This document shows, one piece after another, positions 13,501 through 25,071 of a DNA stretch of 64,000 nt. The stretch comes from Pocillopora verrucosa. Lineage: Eukaryota > Cnidaria > Anthozoa > Scleractinia > Pocilloporidae. Made by a program: the position numbers and the translations under genes. The stretch is taken from the NCBI RefSeq assembly GCF_036669915.1, contig NC_089312.1, forward strand, positions 22,430,404 to 22,494,403, given 5' to 3'. The stretch's first letter is position 1. Each line of letters starts with the position of its first letter. Under the pieces are notes generated by a model. That model was not told the origin of the DNA and ran no database searches. It saw nothing but the letters and a program-made list of their open reading frames with translations.

Positions 13501-16500
13501 TCTTCACAGCATAATATCTGATCAGCAATACACTTTGAATTGCCAAAATCTCTTTAATTGAACTCAACCTCAAGGACTCTTCATTCTTAATGTGAATGTG
13601 TATGTTTGCTTTTTTTTTTTTTTTTTTGAAGTGATGCATTATTTTAATCAGGACTTCCTGTTTTGTGCTTATTTATTTTAAAACTAGGATCATGTTCAAC
13701 TATTTGTGTATTCTAAAAGTAATTTCTCATGTAAAGAATAATTTAACAATTTACAGAAAAATGAAATAAGTTCGGCTTATTTTTCATTTCTCCTCATCAA
13801 TTTAGTATTACAGATGGAGCAACATTACAACTGGTGTTAGCCATGAGAGGAGGCCCTATCAATACAAGAAGAAGTGAGTTAATCTAAATCTAAAACTACA
13901 TCCTGTAGACTCTTATAATGCAATAGTGGGAATGTCATTTCATAGGTGCACTAATACTCAAACCTCAGGGCTCCTTTTCAATTAATGCTATCTTTTAGTT
14001 TGGGCAAATATAACGATAGTTTTTTCTAAAGAAAATTCTCTACCATTAATGAGAGAGAATAATGAGTGAGACCATCAATTTGTGTTTTCTACCACTTTTG
14101 AGGTAATTAGTCTGGAGTTAATTAAATACAGCTTTATATTAAGTTATGACCATCTTCAATTTGCTCTCTTAAAGTTCCTGTTGAAGATCCTACTATACGT
14201 GAAATGGCTGAGTACATGGAAGTCAACAGGTGAAATTTTGTCATTCTTTAGACTTAGGTTTGCTTGATATTCATAATCAAGTTTTTTTAAACAGATGCCT
14301 GTGGTCATGGTAATATCATGGAACTATCATGAATCTACACTTTCCATAAACATTAAAAAAGAAATTATCAATTATTTGTTTATTCCTCTTACAAGTGAGA
14401 CTATTATTAACATTTAGATTTGTTCCTTTTTGCAGGGAAGAAATATGGGATAAACTACCCAAAGATAACCGCCAAGTGACGTTACTTGTTTTTAGGTAAC
14501 TCTCTAAACTTCTTCGACTATGATAAGCCTAATTGTGGTTCTTGTAAATTAGCCCGCCAATCTTCATAAACACAAGGCAAAATAATAGAATTTCACCCAA
14601 CACTAAGGGTCAGTCGACAGACAAATGCATGCACATAAAATATTCTGCTCCCTCTTAGTGAAGGAAGTCTTCACTTTCTTTCTGATCATATTATTTTATT
14701 AATATTGTTGTTGTCATGATTATTATTAATATCATTATTATTTATCATCATTAACATTGTTTAGTTTGTCTGCTTCATTATTTAGTGTGGCCAGGGGGGT
14801 GTCTTTTGACATTATACATATATTTAATGGATGACAACTTTTCTAGAATGTGTTGTGCTTCAATCTGCAGTCTAATATTTCCAGGAATTTCACTGATTTT
14901 TTTCTTCATTGCTTTGATAACTCCAAGAGCACCTGCTACAATCAGAAAAGCCATTTTTCTTACATGTGAATCTCTCACATTCATGAAATTTCTATTTCCA
15001 TATCTTTTTACTTTGCAAGGTTTCCTATTGCTATTTAAAGTATTCTCAACAAAAGAGTAACTTTTGGTGGATCACCATCTATGCCCCTGTGAAAATACAA
15101 GAATAGTACTTAGTCCTACCCTTTGAACTATATTCGCCCTACACTGCTATCATCATGATCTTCATTCACTGATTTTAGTTCCGTTTTGATGTTGACGTTA
15201 CGATATTTTTTTAGGGATGGAGATCAGTTGAATTTTTTTCGAGTGGTGGACAGAGGTGATGGAACACTGACTCCTCTTTCAGACTCATTAAGGTATTTGC
15301 ACGTGTGGATCTATATTTGTATCTTAACTGGTATCAGTAAGGAATGGTAATTTTCAAGTACAACAGACATTGGCAATTTTCCAGTGCCCTGTTAATGATA
15401 TGCATAATAGATGTGAAATCCGCATAAGATTACTATTAACCTTTGGGGATGCAGTTTGTAAAGTTGTTTTTGTTCAGATTGTGTTCAAAGAAATCCTCAA
15501 AAACTCATTATCACAGGAAAGTTTCTTTGATATAGACTGAAGGAAAAACAGCTAATATTAGCATTAAAACAAGTTTGACATATATGCTAAACCCTCCTTC
15601 ATACAATCGTCTGCAAATGTGAGCAACTTTAGGCCATTATTTATGTGATGACTTTTTGTTGTAATGAGTTGAGATTTTTTGGTCACTTTTTCTACTTGAC
15701 CTGTGCTCATATATGCTGTAAGGATAATATTGTACTGTTAACTGTGATTTCTAAGTTTGGTTTGAATTTTCAAATTTTGATTTACAGTGCTTTATTTATA
15801 TTAAGCTATCATGGTTCTTTTCATTAAAAAATGTAGTGGTGCTTCAATGTATAATTTATATGATGAAGAGGAAGAAGATAATCCACCACCAATATCACAG
15901 GTTTGTTTCATCAAAACTCATTGTTTTATGAATTTCAATGTACAGTAACTGTTGAGTTTACGACATCTCAAATTCCCCTCAATTTTTTCTTTGCTTGTTA
16001 CAATACATGTACACTTAATTAATGATTAGATTTAAACTTCTTTGTTCCATTAACAGTTTATTCAAGGATTTCATGTGTTGGACAAAGTTTAAAAAGGGTT
16101 TCAGATTCAAAGGAATTCAAACCAGTTAGAACCATTTTAACTTGAAATTTCATTGTACCATCAAGTTTCATTCCCTTTTGTTTTGAACCCACATATCAAT
16201 TTAAAAATATGAAATTTTCCAAATAGTTAACTGGTTCACCCTCTTTATAAGTTTCCAGACAGTTTAGCTGAAATTTATCTTTTGTATGTCTGACTTTCCT
16301 TGAATGTCATTTTTGTCATCATGCTGTTTTGTACTTGGTTTCATCATCAAACCCTTAGTGGGCTAATAAAACTCTCTCGTAAATTGATTTTTATTACTAC
16401 ATCTACTTGTGTCTGGTGTGAAAGTATTAGGAATACATACCTTTAAGTTTCATTTTAGTGCTGGTGAGGTGATGGGTTTTTATATAATAATTTCAGGAAG

Positions 16501-19232
16501 CCATTAAGGAAAACAGTGTCACCATGAACAAAATGAGAGTTCTCAAGAATAAAATGGAATCACAGAAAAACATGAAGGTAGGGAATTGAACCATCCATTG
16601 AGGGTAACCTGCTGTATAAGTGTTAGGAATCCACACAAATAAGTGTCATGATGTGAAAAGATCTTTTCTTATTCACCAACTGAAATACTGATAACAAGCC
16701 ATACAGGTCTCTTACAACAAGAATAGAATTGAGGAATCTTAGGTAAACATTAAGTTTTCAGAGAGAGAGATGGTGTGTGTTTGAGGTTAATTCATTTTAC
16801 TTTACTTTTCTACTAAGCAATGAATAATTTTGTTTTTTTTTTTATACAAGGAGGAGGCAGATAAGTCAGTGGTATAAACAGAGAAAGTTTTTTTAGAACT
16901 TTTCTTTAACCAGATGGTCATTTGATTTTTAAGCAATAGAGGATATTAGGAATAGTTTTGTGCCAAGAATTTTTTTGCATAATTGTTTGGTTTTGATTTT
17001 ATTTCAGCCTAAATATCAACCAGCACCACCACCCACTGAAAAACCTACCAGTGCATCCATTTTCAGTGCAAGGAGAAGGTAAATTCAGTTGTTAGTAATA
17101 TTCAGACATTTATTTATTAATCCACAGTGTAAGTGATTGTAGAAATTTTTCACTGTTTCTTGTTTGCAATAGAGGTGGCTGTATCTCAGACTTTTAATGT
17201 AGAGGATTGTTGGAGAGCAATTGGGATATGACAGGAGATGATAACAAATGGACCTGCGCAAGGAGGAGGGAGGGGAAAGGGGAGAAAAAATTATATTGAT
17301 TATCTATTTCCCTCCCCTTCCTTCCCAGTTTTTGTAGTATGATAAGCAGCTTTAAAGATATCCTTGAGTGTTTGCCCTGAAAAGGCATTTGTGTCAGAGA
17401 CCATTGCTTGTTGTCTCTCTTGATAGGATTTATTGACTTTTCTTCCAGGTTGCAATTAACCTCTGCTTCAGCTGCAACAAAGACTCACGAGACAGCATTC
17501 CGAGTTGTTGATCATCATTCAGCAAGTAGACATCAACCTAAGGCACCAGCAATTCAAGGTTCACCTTCAAAACAGTCAAGTGCGACAAGCAGGGTGACGC
17601 CCAAAGGGCCTTTGCCACCTGTAAATACAAGAAGGAAAACAAGTCAAATTGATGTATCAGACTTTTTAGTACAATCTAGCCAGGATACAAAAATTGTTCC
17701 TTCAAGTCGAACTCTTTCAAGGAGTGCAATTAAAGAAGGAAGAAAGACAATATCAGAGATAGTGAAAGACTCTAAAGAAATTAAACCATTGGGAAGTATA
17801 TCAAAACCTGTGAGTCATCACAAGGAAACAAGGACTTCAAGCCCATCACATGGGGCAACTAGTTTAGATTACGCATCTGGAAGTGCTAGTTTACGACGAT
17901 CAAGAATTCCTGAGGATTCTTCCAATATTAGGTATCCTTTAGATTTGTCAACAGGAAGTGGTGGATTCAGACGGCTTCGTGGGATGGACAATCGGGTTCC
18001 AACTCCTGAAGGAAGAAGATCTGGACTTTTGGTTAGTATGGATCATAGCTTTTTTTACCACTCCTGCTGTAAATCAATTTTTTAGTTTTATCAATTTGAT
18101 GAGCAAAAGACTACCTTCACTGTTGTAATTACAATTCTATAAAGTAGTACAATGAGGTAGTACAATTAAAAGTTTTTTGAAGGAAGCAGCACAGAAAAAA
18201 TAAGTTAAATGTTATCTGTCAGTATTTCAGAATTTCTCTTGAGAAGAATTTTTTCAAGGCTTTTATTGACTGAGATAATTCATGTGAAAAAGTGAATCTT
18301 CTTGCGTCTTGAAATTATCCAACTCAAGGAAACTTGCTTTTAAATCTCCATTCTTGGTAAAGAGTATCAAATCAGAGTAGAGACTGAGATTTTCAGTGGA
18401 CAAGTACAATAACTGTTACTGATTGTATCCACATTTGCATTTTCAGAATGATTCCCTGTCATATTCATATCGAATTTCTCATGGAAGTGCATCGAATAGT
18501 GAGTAATTTATATTATATAAAGTACCACTCTTCAACATTGTAACTTGTTTTATTAAATTTATTATTTGATTACAATATTCAGAATATGCTGAATTGATGG
18601 CATTGTCTTTTCTATTTTAGATTCTCCTTCACACTCTCATCATCTTCCTCCTGTAAAAACAAAACCACATCCACCGCCTCAACTGTTACCTGTTAAAAAG
18701 AAGACTAGATGTTTTATGTGTGGGAAAAAAACAGGATTAGCCACGACATACCAATGCAGGTAAGCTTAACTGTGATGTTGGCTGTGTATAATTTTGGATA
18801 CAATAACTTTAAATCATGCAACACATTAAATGTATTAAGTGTTTCCTGTGTTATTTATTTATTTATTTTTTATTTTTGGTGTAAATTTTTTGATGGTGAT
18901 CTCTGTGGCTGCTTTTTATTTATAGCACACAGGTTTTCACTAAAAACCAGTTACTATCAATCTTCTGCAGTCTAGGTGGCCTAGACTGCAGAAGTAGTAT
19001 TATTAGTAGTATAATTATCATCATTATCTTGCTGGTTTTATTATCCTTAAAATATTTGTGATGTGATGCTTAGTCTGTGTTTTTCTTTTGCCACAGATGT
19101 GGAAATTCATTTTGTGCAACTCACCGTTATGCAGAAGCTCACAGCTGTACATATGACTACAAAAGTGAAGGAAGAAAAATAATTGAACAGAACAATCCAG
19201 TTATAGCAGCACCTAAGCTCCCCAAAATCTGA
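4560..19232 (+). CDS. ZFAND4: ZFAND4: ubiquitin-like and AN1 zinc-finger protein
   Basis: Thirteen exons: 4560-4662, 9004-9079, 13806-13873, 14175-14229, 14436-14495, 15215-15292, 15837-15900, 16497-16577, 17008-17078, 17449-18031, 18447-18498, 18621-18759, 19097-19232. All phases agree, giving 521 residues. Residues 1-76 form a ubiquitin-like domain (LFIETLTGT, FELRVSPFET, KAKIQRLEGIP), ending in LVLAMRGG as in vertebrate ZFAND4. A conserved block around DGDQLNFFRVVDRGDGTLTP follows. The middle, mostly the large 583-base exon, is Ser/Lys-rich and looks disordered. Residues about 461-494 are the AN1 finger: CFMCGKK, then YQCRCGNSFC, then THRYAEAHSC, with all expected Cys/His ligands. Human ZFAND4 is longer, mainly in the middle. 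The internal RGG is not a free C-terminus, so this is a UBL adaptor and not a conjugated modifier; its cellular role is poorly known. Intron 1 carries a foldback and intron 2 a 3.1 kb element. Confidence 0.93.
6099..7704. mobile_element. 1.6 kb foldback element with long inverted ends
   Basis: The left end starts GGGTTACAGTCAAGTTGCC and the right end, reversed, starts GGGTAACCGGTCAAGTCACC. The arms remain alignable for about 250 bases, through a shared stretch reading ACAAATACTAAAAAGATC and then TTTTTATC.CTAAAGCGCTC. Inside are repeated blocks of about 200 bases, for example near 7010-7200 and 7230-7440, and an inverted relative near 6290-6500. No transposase-like ORF is visible. No clear target duplication was found. 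The element lies in ZFAND4 intron 1. Confidence 0.75.
8341..8490. repeat. Short inverted-repeat element (about 150 bp)
   Basis: The arm TTTATCAATTGAGTTGATAA, running on to CAAAGAGTTT, is matched in reverse by AAACTCTTTACAGTGACCC and TTATCAGCTCAGTTGATAA. The loop reads GCTGACGTTTTGAGCATTAG. It is imperfect and lies in ZFAND4 intron 1. It looks like an old MITE copy. Confidence 0.6.
9691..9950. repeat. 31-bp tandem array
   Basis: About eight copies of a 31-bp unit composed of AAGATCTTCAAGGATCC followed by TTCATTTTCTTGCC, with small substitutions. The unit length is not a multiple of three, and the open frame across it (9687-9950) is simply repeat translation. Reverse-oriented relatives of the unit occupy 10083-10379. 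Confidence 0.85.
10083..10379. repeat. Diverged repeats inverted relative to the 31-bp array
   Basis: Copies of the GGCAAGAAA / GATCCTTGAAGATCTT theme run in the opposite orientation to the array at 9691-9950. The left arm of the element could therefore fold into a long imperfect hairpin with a loop of roughly 130 bases. Confidence 0.7.
11835..12690. repeat. Right GATC-palindrome array
   Basis: Repeated units of about 115 bases built from GATCCTTGAAAGGATCTT, GGTCTTTAAAAGATCC and CTTGAGGATCTTGAAGGATC, for example starting near 11990, 12110, 12230 and 12350. Copies diverge towards both edges. Confidence 0.75.
14778..15015 (-). pseudogene. C-terminal fragment of a LINE-type reverse-transcriptase ORF
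   Basis: Read on the minus strand, the translation contains RKMAFLIVAGALGVIKAMKK, then KKISEIPGN and EAQHILEKL. That arrangement (VP-V-GALG, then IPGN, then A-HI-RK-L) resembles the tail found downstream of reverse transcriptase in many non-LTR retrotransposons. Only about 65-75 residues remain and no polymerase motif is present. It is a dead 5'-truncated insertion in ZFAND4 intron 5. The family assignment rests on recall of the motif. Confidence 0.5.
16851..16871 (+). other. Possible 21-nt cassette microexon in ZFAND4
   Basis: A long T-tract and tttatacaag are followed by 21 bases coding EEADKSV and a GT donor (gtataa). Both flanking ZFAND4 junctions are phase 0 (exon ending 16577, exon starting 17008), so inclusion would keep the frame. 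The donor is weak, so this is only a candidate. Confidence 0.25.
18962..18994. repeat. Perfect 15-bp hairpin
   Basis: Arms CTTCTGCAGTCTAGG and CCTAGACTGCAGAAG are separated by TGG. The hairpin lies in the last ZFAND4 intron, about 100 bases upstream of the AN1-completing exon. Confidence 0.8.
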
Positions 19233-20254
19233 CAGTTTCCTTGGTAGCACTTATGTACAGTTACAAGTCAGATGAATATATTTTGTAAATATGTTTCAGG
19301 TCAATTAAAAAATTAATGCCTTGATGGTTTACATCATAGAGAATTGAAAGTCACTGGGATATTGAAGTTTCCTAATTTTGTTTACCTTTGGTACCATGGC
19401 AACTGCTGTTACCATTTACTTTGTCTGAAAAATCTTGGTAGCCTATGCTATATTAATCCTAAGCAGTAAAATTGCTGTGCAATGTATGTTTAGATTTTTG
19501 GTTTGTTTCCACTCAGTATCAGTGGTTTGAAATGCAATTTTTTGCAGTCTTTATCATTATTTAAACTTTTATTTGAGGTGGGGCTTTGTTAACATTTTTA
19601 ATGGTTTGTGGATTTCTATATAGACTTCTTTTATAGTTTTCTTTTTGTCTAATATTAGAGGTCTGTAGTAACTTTAGACATTCTGCTTAGTGGTAGATAA
19701 GTATGGTTACATTCTATTCAGGAGTGGTTCATGAAACTTTAAATATAGTAAGATTCCTTTCTCTTTGTCCATAATTCATTGTACATAAATCATTGCAAAG
19801 CTAATCCATGGTCACTTGTAAACAAACTGAACTACTTAAAGGAGGAGGTAAAGGAGTGAAATAAAAGAAAAAATGTAATGGTATTGCTGTAGACCTCTGA
19901 ATTATTTTTGGTCTGTTTGATGTTTGCCTTTTGTTACCCATAGTGTAATTACATGACAGCAATGTCAGGTTACTGTTAGAGTTAAGTGCAATTCAGTTGT
20001 TACTGACACTGCTTCTTGCGTCAAGTTTTGTTTCTCTGTTTACTTGCCTATACACCAAAGAGACAAAAAAAATCTGTGACTCTATTACCATTACTCTGTC
20101 AGGTCTTTTTAGGGCATGGCACAATTGGTTTTCAAGTCTACACTAATCTCACTTTTTTTCTCTTTTTTGACCAAAGACACTCATTACAGATAGTCACCTG
20201 GAAACCTTTAGTACCCACATATTTAATTTTTCCCACATAAAGTGAACAAATAAA
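19233..20254 (+). promoter_or_regulatory. ZFAND4: ZFAND4 3' UTR with AATAAA at 20249-20254
   Basis: There is no further coding exon after the TGA. A candidate AATAAA lies at 20249-20254, giving a 3' UTR of about 1 kb. Confidence 0.45.
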
Positions 20255-20330
20255 TATTGATGGATAGTTATTGTCAGACTGAGTGTGATCAATTTTGGCA
20301 CCTTGGGAAGAATTAAAGGTACTTTAAATT

Positions 20331-20635
20331 AAAGGAGATGTATGGACCATGTTGTTAGTGCACTGGAGTCAGGATTCATGCCTTAGGTTACCATGTTGTG
20401 TATCTGGGTAAATAATTCTCAGAGCTTTTCTCCTCTCAAGATGAAAATCATTTACCTTCCAACTGTTTGGGAAACCTCGTGACAAAATGTAGGGGTAACC
20501 CTGTGACAGATTGGTACTCTGTTTATGGGGTAGTCACAACACTCCTTGTCACATCATGCAAATCAAAGAGATGATGTGAAAGGAGTAGCCTTCTGGCTTG
20601 AAATCTAATGTTTCCAACTCAAATTGCCTTATCTT
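20331..20635 (+). repeat. tRNA-derived SINE-like fragment
   Basis: The start reads GGAGATGTATGGACC, followed by a box-A-like TGTTGTTAGTGCAC and a box-B-like GGATTCATGCC. This matches the general plan of degenerate tRNA-headed SINEs (GTTAGTGC..., then GG.TTC.A.CC). The body downstream has no ORF. Age and exact ends are uncertain. Confidence 0.45.
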
Positions 20636-21454
20636 CTGAGGTGCACCCCAGTAACCATGACTTTTTAAAATGAAACACTAAACAAAACTTGCAGGAGAAG
20701 GGAAAAGATAGCAACTAAGAGACAGTAAACTTGCCTTTCTATCCCATTTTTTTCAGTCATTTTATTATTTAGAAGGTTCAGATGTAAAATAAATTAATTA
20801 TTAAATATTTCACTTTTTCATTTTTATCCAATGTGACAAAATATCAAACATCCTTTTGCATGTCAAAATCTTCATTTCAAATTGTGAAATCATTTTTTGT
20901 TGTTGAACTTCTTTTGTTTGTATGTTTATATCACAACATAGCCCAGGAATATACAAAAATTGTCACAGAAAAGGGAAATGGAACACTCAAAACTAGTCAC
21001 ACTATTGCCTTGGATGCCTATATTTCTGTACATCCCAACAGGTTTTCCTTCTTTTTCTTTTCTTTTCCTTCTTTTTTTTTGCTGTTGTTAAAGATCTTGG
21101 TCTGCCCTGCGGCTTTGAAGTCTACAATAAGGAAAGAAAATTATATCATATAATTTTAGACTGATTTTTTATTTTAGGTCCCACCATCTGCCTTCAACTG
21201 GATGTTGCATTTCTTGCAAATCAAGCATGAAGCTTTGATTCACTAACAAATATAAGGCCACAGAGAGGAGGAAGCTTAGTTATGGTGTCCCTAATACTAC
21301 ACTTCTTGTTAACCTGATTTTAATAACAATAAGCAACTTAGTTGTAATTTATAACTATTTTCATTATTCTTGTAACCTTTCTTACATATTTAACTTCTTG
21401 AAACTCAATCATCTAAAATACTTCTTGAAGTTAAAATGAATTAAAGTAGTATGG

Positions 21455-21569
21455 GTTTTGTCTTGTCATGAGCAGGGTACAAACAAAAAATACTGAGTCT
21501 TCATAAGCACTTGAACCCCAAACAGTCACATTCCATGCTCTGATGCTTTACGACTGAGGTACAGAGAAC
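21455..21569 (-). repeat. tRNA-derived SINE fragment
   Basis: On the minus strand it reads ACCTCAGTCGTAAAGCAT (box A region), then TTTGGGGTTCAAGTGC (box B region), then GACTCAGTATTTTTTGTTTG. The order and spacing fit a degenerate tRNA head followed by a SINE body. It is non-coding. Confidence 0.55.
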
Positions 21570-21955
21570 TCTATTTTGGAGTGTATCAGGCCACATCTAT
21601 GTTCATGTCATATAATATGAAAATGAATGATTATTAACTTTGGACTGGGGTTAGTCATAGCCAAAGATAAATTTGTAGCATGAACTTTTTAAAATATTAT
21701 CTGCTCTAGTGCCATGCAACCTGTAAGATACATACTGTATGACAATAATCTGGCAGGTCTGCATGTGTACCACCCTGCTTCTATTGCAGGTTTATTTTCA
21801 GTTCATTTCTTTACTATTATTATAAGTAGTTCCATTTCATTGTCAGTAGAAGTTTGTGATAAAATTATTATTTTCAGTGACTAGAAAAAAAATTAGACAT
21901 AGTATTAATTGTGGAACCTGCCAACAGAGCTTCTTGGAATTTGATAACTGTCTTT

Positions 21956-24341
21956 CTAAAAGCCCAGTTCCCAGCCAAAATGGCTTATAAAGAAGAAATA
22001 ACACTAGTAAGAATGTGAGCACTTTTTCTAGCTCTCTTCTGTCTGGCTCCATGATTAATCTTCTCTCTCTAACTCATCAATAATGAAACATGAAACAAAA
22101 CTTACGATGTGGAACTGGACCAAGCACCAGACCAAGGTTTACTTCTAGGACCTGCTGTATGAGGCCTAGGTGTTGTTTGTCTCAGGGCCTCAGAGAGTGG
22201 GACTCTTTGAGGAGTTGGTGTATGGGACCTGAAGGACCTTGAATTAGATCTGCTTGAAGATGTCCTGTGTCGTTCACTTCGACTGCACATTGGAACCTGG
22301 TAATCTGTTTAATGTCAGTTACCAGTATTTTAAAGTAAGAATTTTGATCCAAAGACATTGAAAATTAATAGATTCAGTGTATATCTATGTCATAGAGATG
22401 GTCACCAGCATTTCCAATACACACCTTGACCAGCTTCATCTGGTTGTTCATCATTTGGTCCTGCATACCTACAAAGATTTCATGGTAATAAAAATGGGAC
22501 TCATCAATTGAAATCACTGATGATATTATTGATAAGTTGCTGTGGAATTATAAAACATGGAATTAAAAAGTTGTGACATTTTCAATTAAGTAATGAATGA
22601 TGTGCAAATGTAATGTTAGTAATGCACCATTTAAAAAAAAACATACCAAGGATTTTGATAAAGATGAGTATGTCTGTCCTCTGTAGCTTGTCTAAATTCA
22701 CCATGCTGTCAAATAAATGCAAAGGAGAAAAAAGTTGAAGAATTAATTTAAACTGATAAATGTATGTGGCAGTGCACGGAAAGGTTACTGAAAAATGACA
22801 GCATACATGTGATCTGAACCTAATTACATAAATGCAAGAAGTACATTTGAATCAGAGAAAGTTTCTGTCATTACCTTGATTTGGTGACCACTCCTCAAAT
22901 GCCGACGGTCTTTGTAAAACTGAAGACCCCACCCAATTTCTCCAACCTATATTAGTAAATAAAGAAACCCTTTATATACAACAGTAGCCTAATAGGCTAG
23001 ATAGATAGATAGATAGATATGTGACAATTATTTGCAAGGATTTCATTACTATTACTATACCCTTAATGCATCAATATGCATTTCAGGGTACATTGTCCTT
23101 ACTCTCATTTGATTTCAAAATTTTAGTTTTTTAATTTAAATACCATTTTTGCCATTCATACTTGTTTCACACCTAAATTAGTTACCTTGGCAGACTTGGG
23201 CAGAGGAAAAGCACAGCCCTACAGTGAAATAATATGACAATTATTATTGAATATGATTATTATTTAAATTATAGATCCTTACAACAAATCATCAGCCCCT
23301 TTCTAATCAATGTACCTTGAGAAATACCACTCACCCCTTAAAGAAAACATCGAAAAAACACAAACTGACGATATATTCATGCAGTTAAATATTTTCCCAG
23401 CCTCCCACAGGGGGCCTTTTGTCCTTCCCACGGAACCCTATGGAATTTACACCATAATGGTTCTCTTCTGTGAGGTACTGTATACTTCCTGAAACAGCAA
23501 ATAATGATCACAATAATTTTTTTGCTAAATTATTCACCCAAACCACTAAATGAAGGTTGTAACCTTACCTTGGATGGTCTCCATAAATAGTTCAGATCAC
23601 TAGACCCCTCAGGAGACATTGTTCCAATTCCCACATAAGTATTGGGATCGAGGACTGCTGTATCGTGATCCCTGATGCCATCAGGACCTTTCAAACAAAA
23701 AAAGAGAAAGATATCAGCGAGTTCACCATAGAAATAGAACATAATTTGGTCTTAATGATGGAAAAATCTTAAAGATGTATGAACCCAGCCGTGCAATAGA
23801 GGTTACCATCAGTCAAAACCTTAAATTTTTTATAGCTTTGCACACGGGCCCTCGTACAACAAAGAATGGTAAATACAAGAAATCGGTTGCATATACTGCA
23901 TATAACTTTCTGAAAATGCATCGTATCATCACTAGACCAACGCAAGTAGAACAGAACCCTGAAGTGCTATTTTTCGAAATAGGAGACCGGTTCCACACGC
24001 ACATTCCTTCATGAGGTCAATCAGTTTATCTCCACCATCTGCATCTGTGTTTCTCTCTTATCTGTCAAAACTTTAGTCAAAACTGTTACAGTGCTTAACT
24101 TTTCGGGCACTCTGAGCTCGACTTAATTCCGCAAAGATAAAGGAAAGTTTGCGCTCGGTAAATAATGTAAACACGTGTGGCAGTAAGAGACATTCCGAAG
24201 CTAAAGAATTTATTGAACCATTTCTCCTCAGTTATATCTTTGAAAAGTTTTACCTGTAAAAAGTACCTCTCCACGGCCAATGTATGGGTTGTAGTATTTG
24301 TCGGAACCTCTCCAAGACAGGACGCTTGCCTTTTCTACCAT
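21956..24341 (-). CDS. SPMIP2: C4orf45/SPMIP2-like (DUF4562) ciliary microtubule inner protein
   Basis: Eight exons in transcript order: 24341-24254, 23687-23569, 23218-23186, 22946-22875, 22705-22647, 22468-22423, 22296-22106, 21983-21956. All phases agree, giving 211 residues. Conserved-looking blocks are EVLFTGPDGIRDH, VGIGTMSPEGSSDLNYLWRP, VGEIGWGLQFYKDRRHL, then HIKxGEFRQAxEDR-type sequence (here HQIKHGEFRQATEDR) and LYQNPWYAGP. I recognise this order as that of vertebrate C4orf45/SPMIP2, a microtubule inner protein of sperm axonemes that is about 186 residues long. The family call is from recall. The protein is small, basic and soluble, with a Ser/Arg-rich C-terminal extension ending HFGWELGF. 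The last exon is only 28 bases. Two overlapping donors at exon 6 give two alternative C-termini. The gene is divergent from VDAC, with its ATG about 0.7 kb from the VDAC 5' UTR. Confidence 0.72.
22995..23018. repeat. (TAGA)n microsatellite
   Basis: About five to six perfect TAGA repeats in an intron of the SPMIP2-like gene. Confidence 0.85.
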
Positions 24342-25071
24342 TTTGTGATTGTTTCTGAATGTCTGTGGCCTCTAGCTGACCTAGACGCTGTTGCTAAGCA
24401 ACAAAGTAACCGGGAGTGCAACAGGTCGTCGGGTGTCCCGCTGTCACGCAATCAGTAAACAGATGTAATCATCTGTTCATAAGAATTTATTTTCAAGAGT
24501 AATTTTTTGCAACTTTCCAGCAATAGCAAGAAAGCTCTCTAGATTCTAGGACGATTTGCTCTTTTGAACTGAACATTGACATTATCTTTACAATTTCAGG
24601 ACAAAGTTCCTGGACTACGAAATATCTAACCCGTCGCGCGAGTAAGAGGGTCTTGTAAATATTTTCATTAAAGGAGGAATTAGGACTTTGCCCTCTTGAG
24701 TCGGGTGAGCAGCTCCCTGAAAGTCACGCATTCATTGTAAAATTTCGTTGGGATTTTCTTAAAGCTACGTAATGCAGAAAGCCAATTGACGCTGAACGTA
24801 GCGGTTGGGATTTCGCTGAAATAATGGTAATCAGTATGCTCAATGAAATTAAATGAATGGACAAGCTACTCGTTATGTGTGGTCTCTTAATTTATTTGTT
24901 TGTTTTGCCTTTCTTCCTCAAATTCTTTCATTCTTTAGATTAGTACAGTTGGAGACGATTACACCACGTTGCCCCTGCATTTTAGTTTCAAGCTCCCCCA
25001 GCTATATCCGCGTTGTCCGCCAACTGTAGCAGAAATAGCAAAGAGTGGGTATTAACTGCATCCGCCGGGAG
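24342..25071. promoter_or_regulatory. Divergent promoter region between the SPMIP2-like gene and VDAC
   Basis: The two genes point away from each other across this interval. A strong donor (gggag|gtaaga) after 25071 probably ends the VDAC non-coding first exon. No TATA box or CpG island stands out, and no X-box (RFX) site was identified by eye. Confidence 0.4.

Noticed and set aside
23333-23480. Minus-strand frame containing EENHYGVNSIGFRGKDKRPP inside the SPMIP2-like gene
   Set aside because: It looks protein-like and follows a good acceptor, but its frame does not match the phase of the neighbouring exons and it ends in a stop. The splice 23569 to 23218 is phase-perfect without it.
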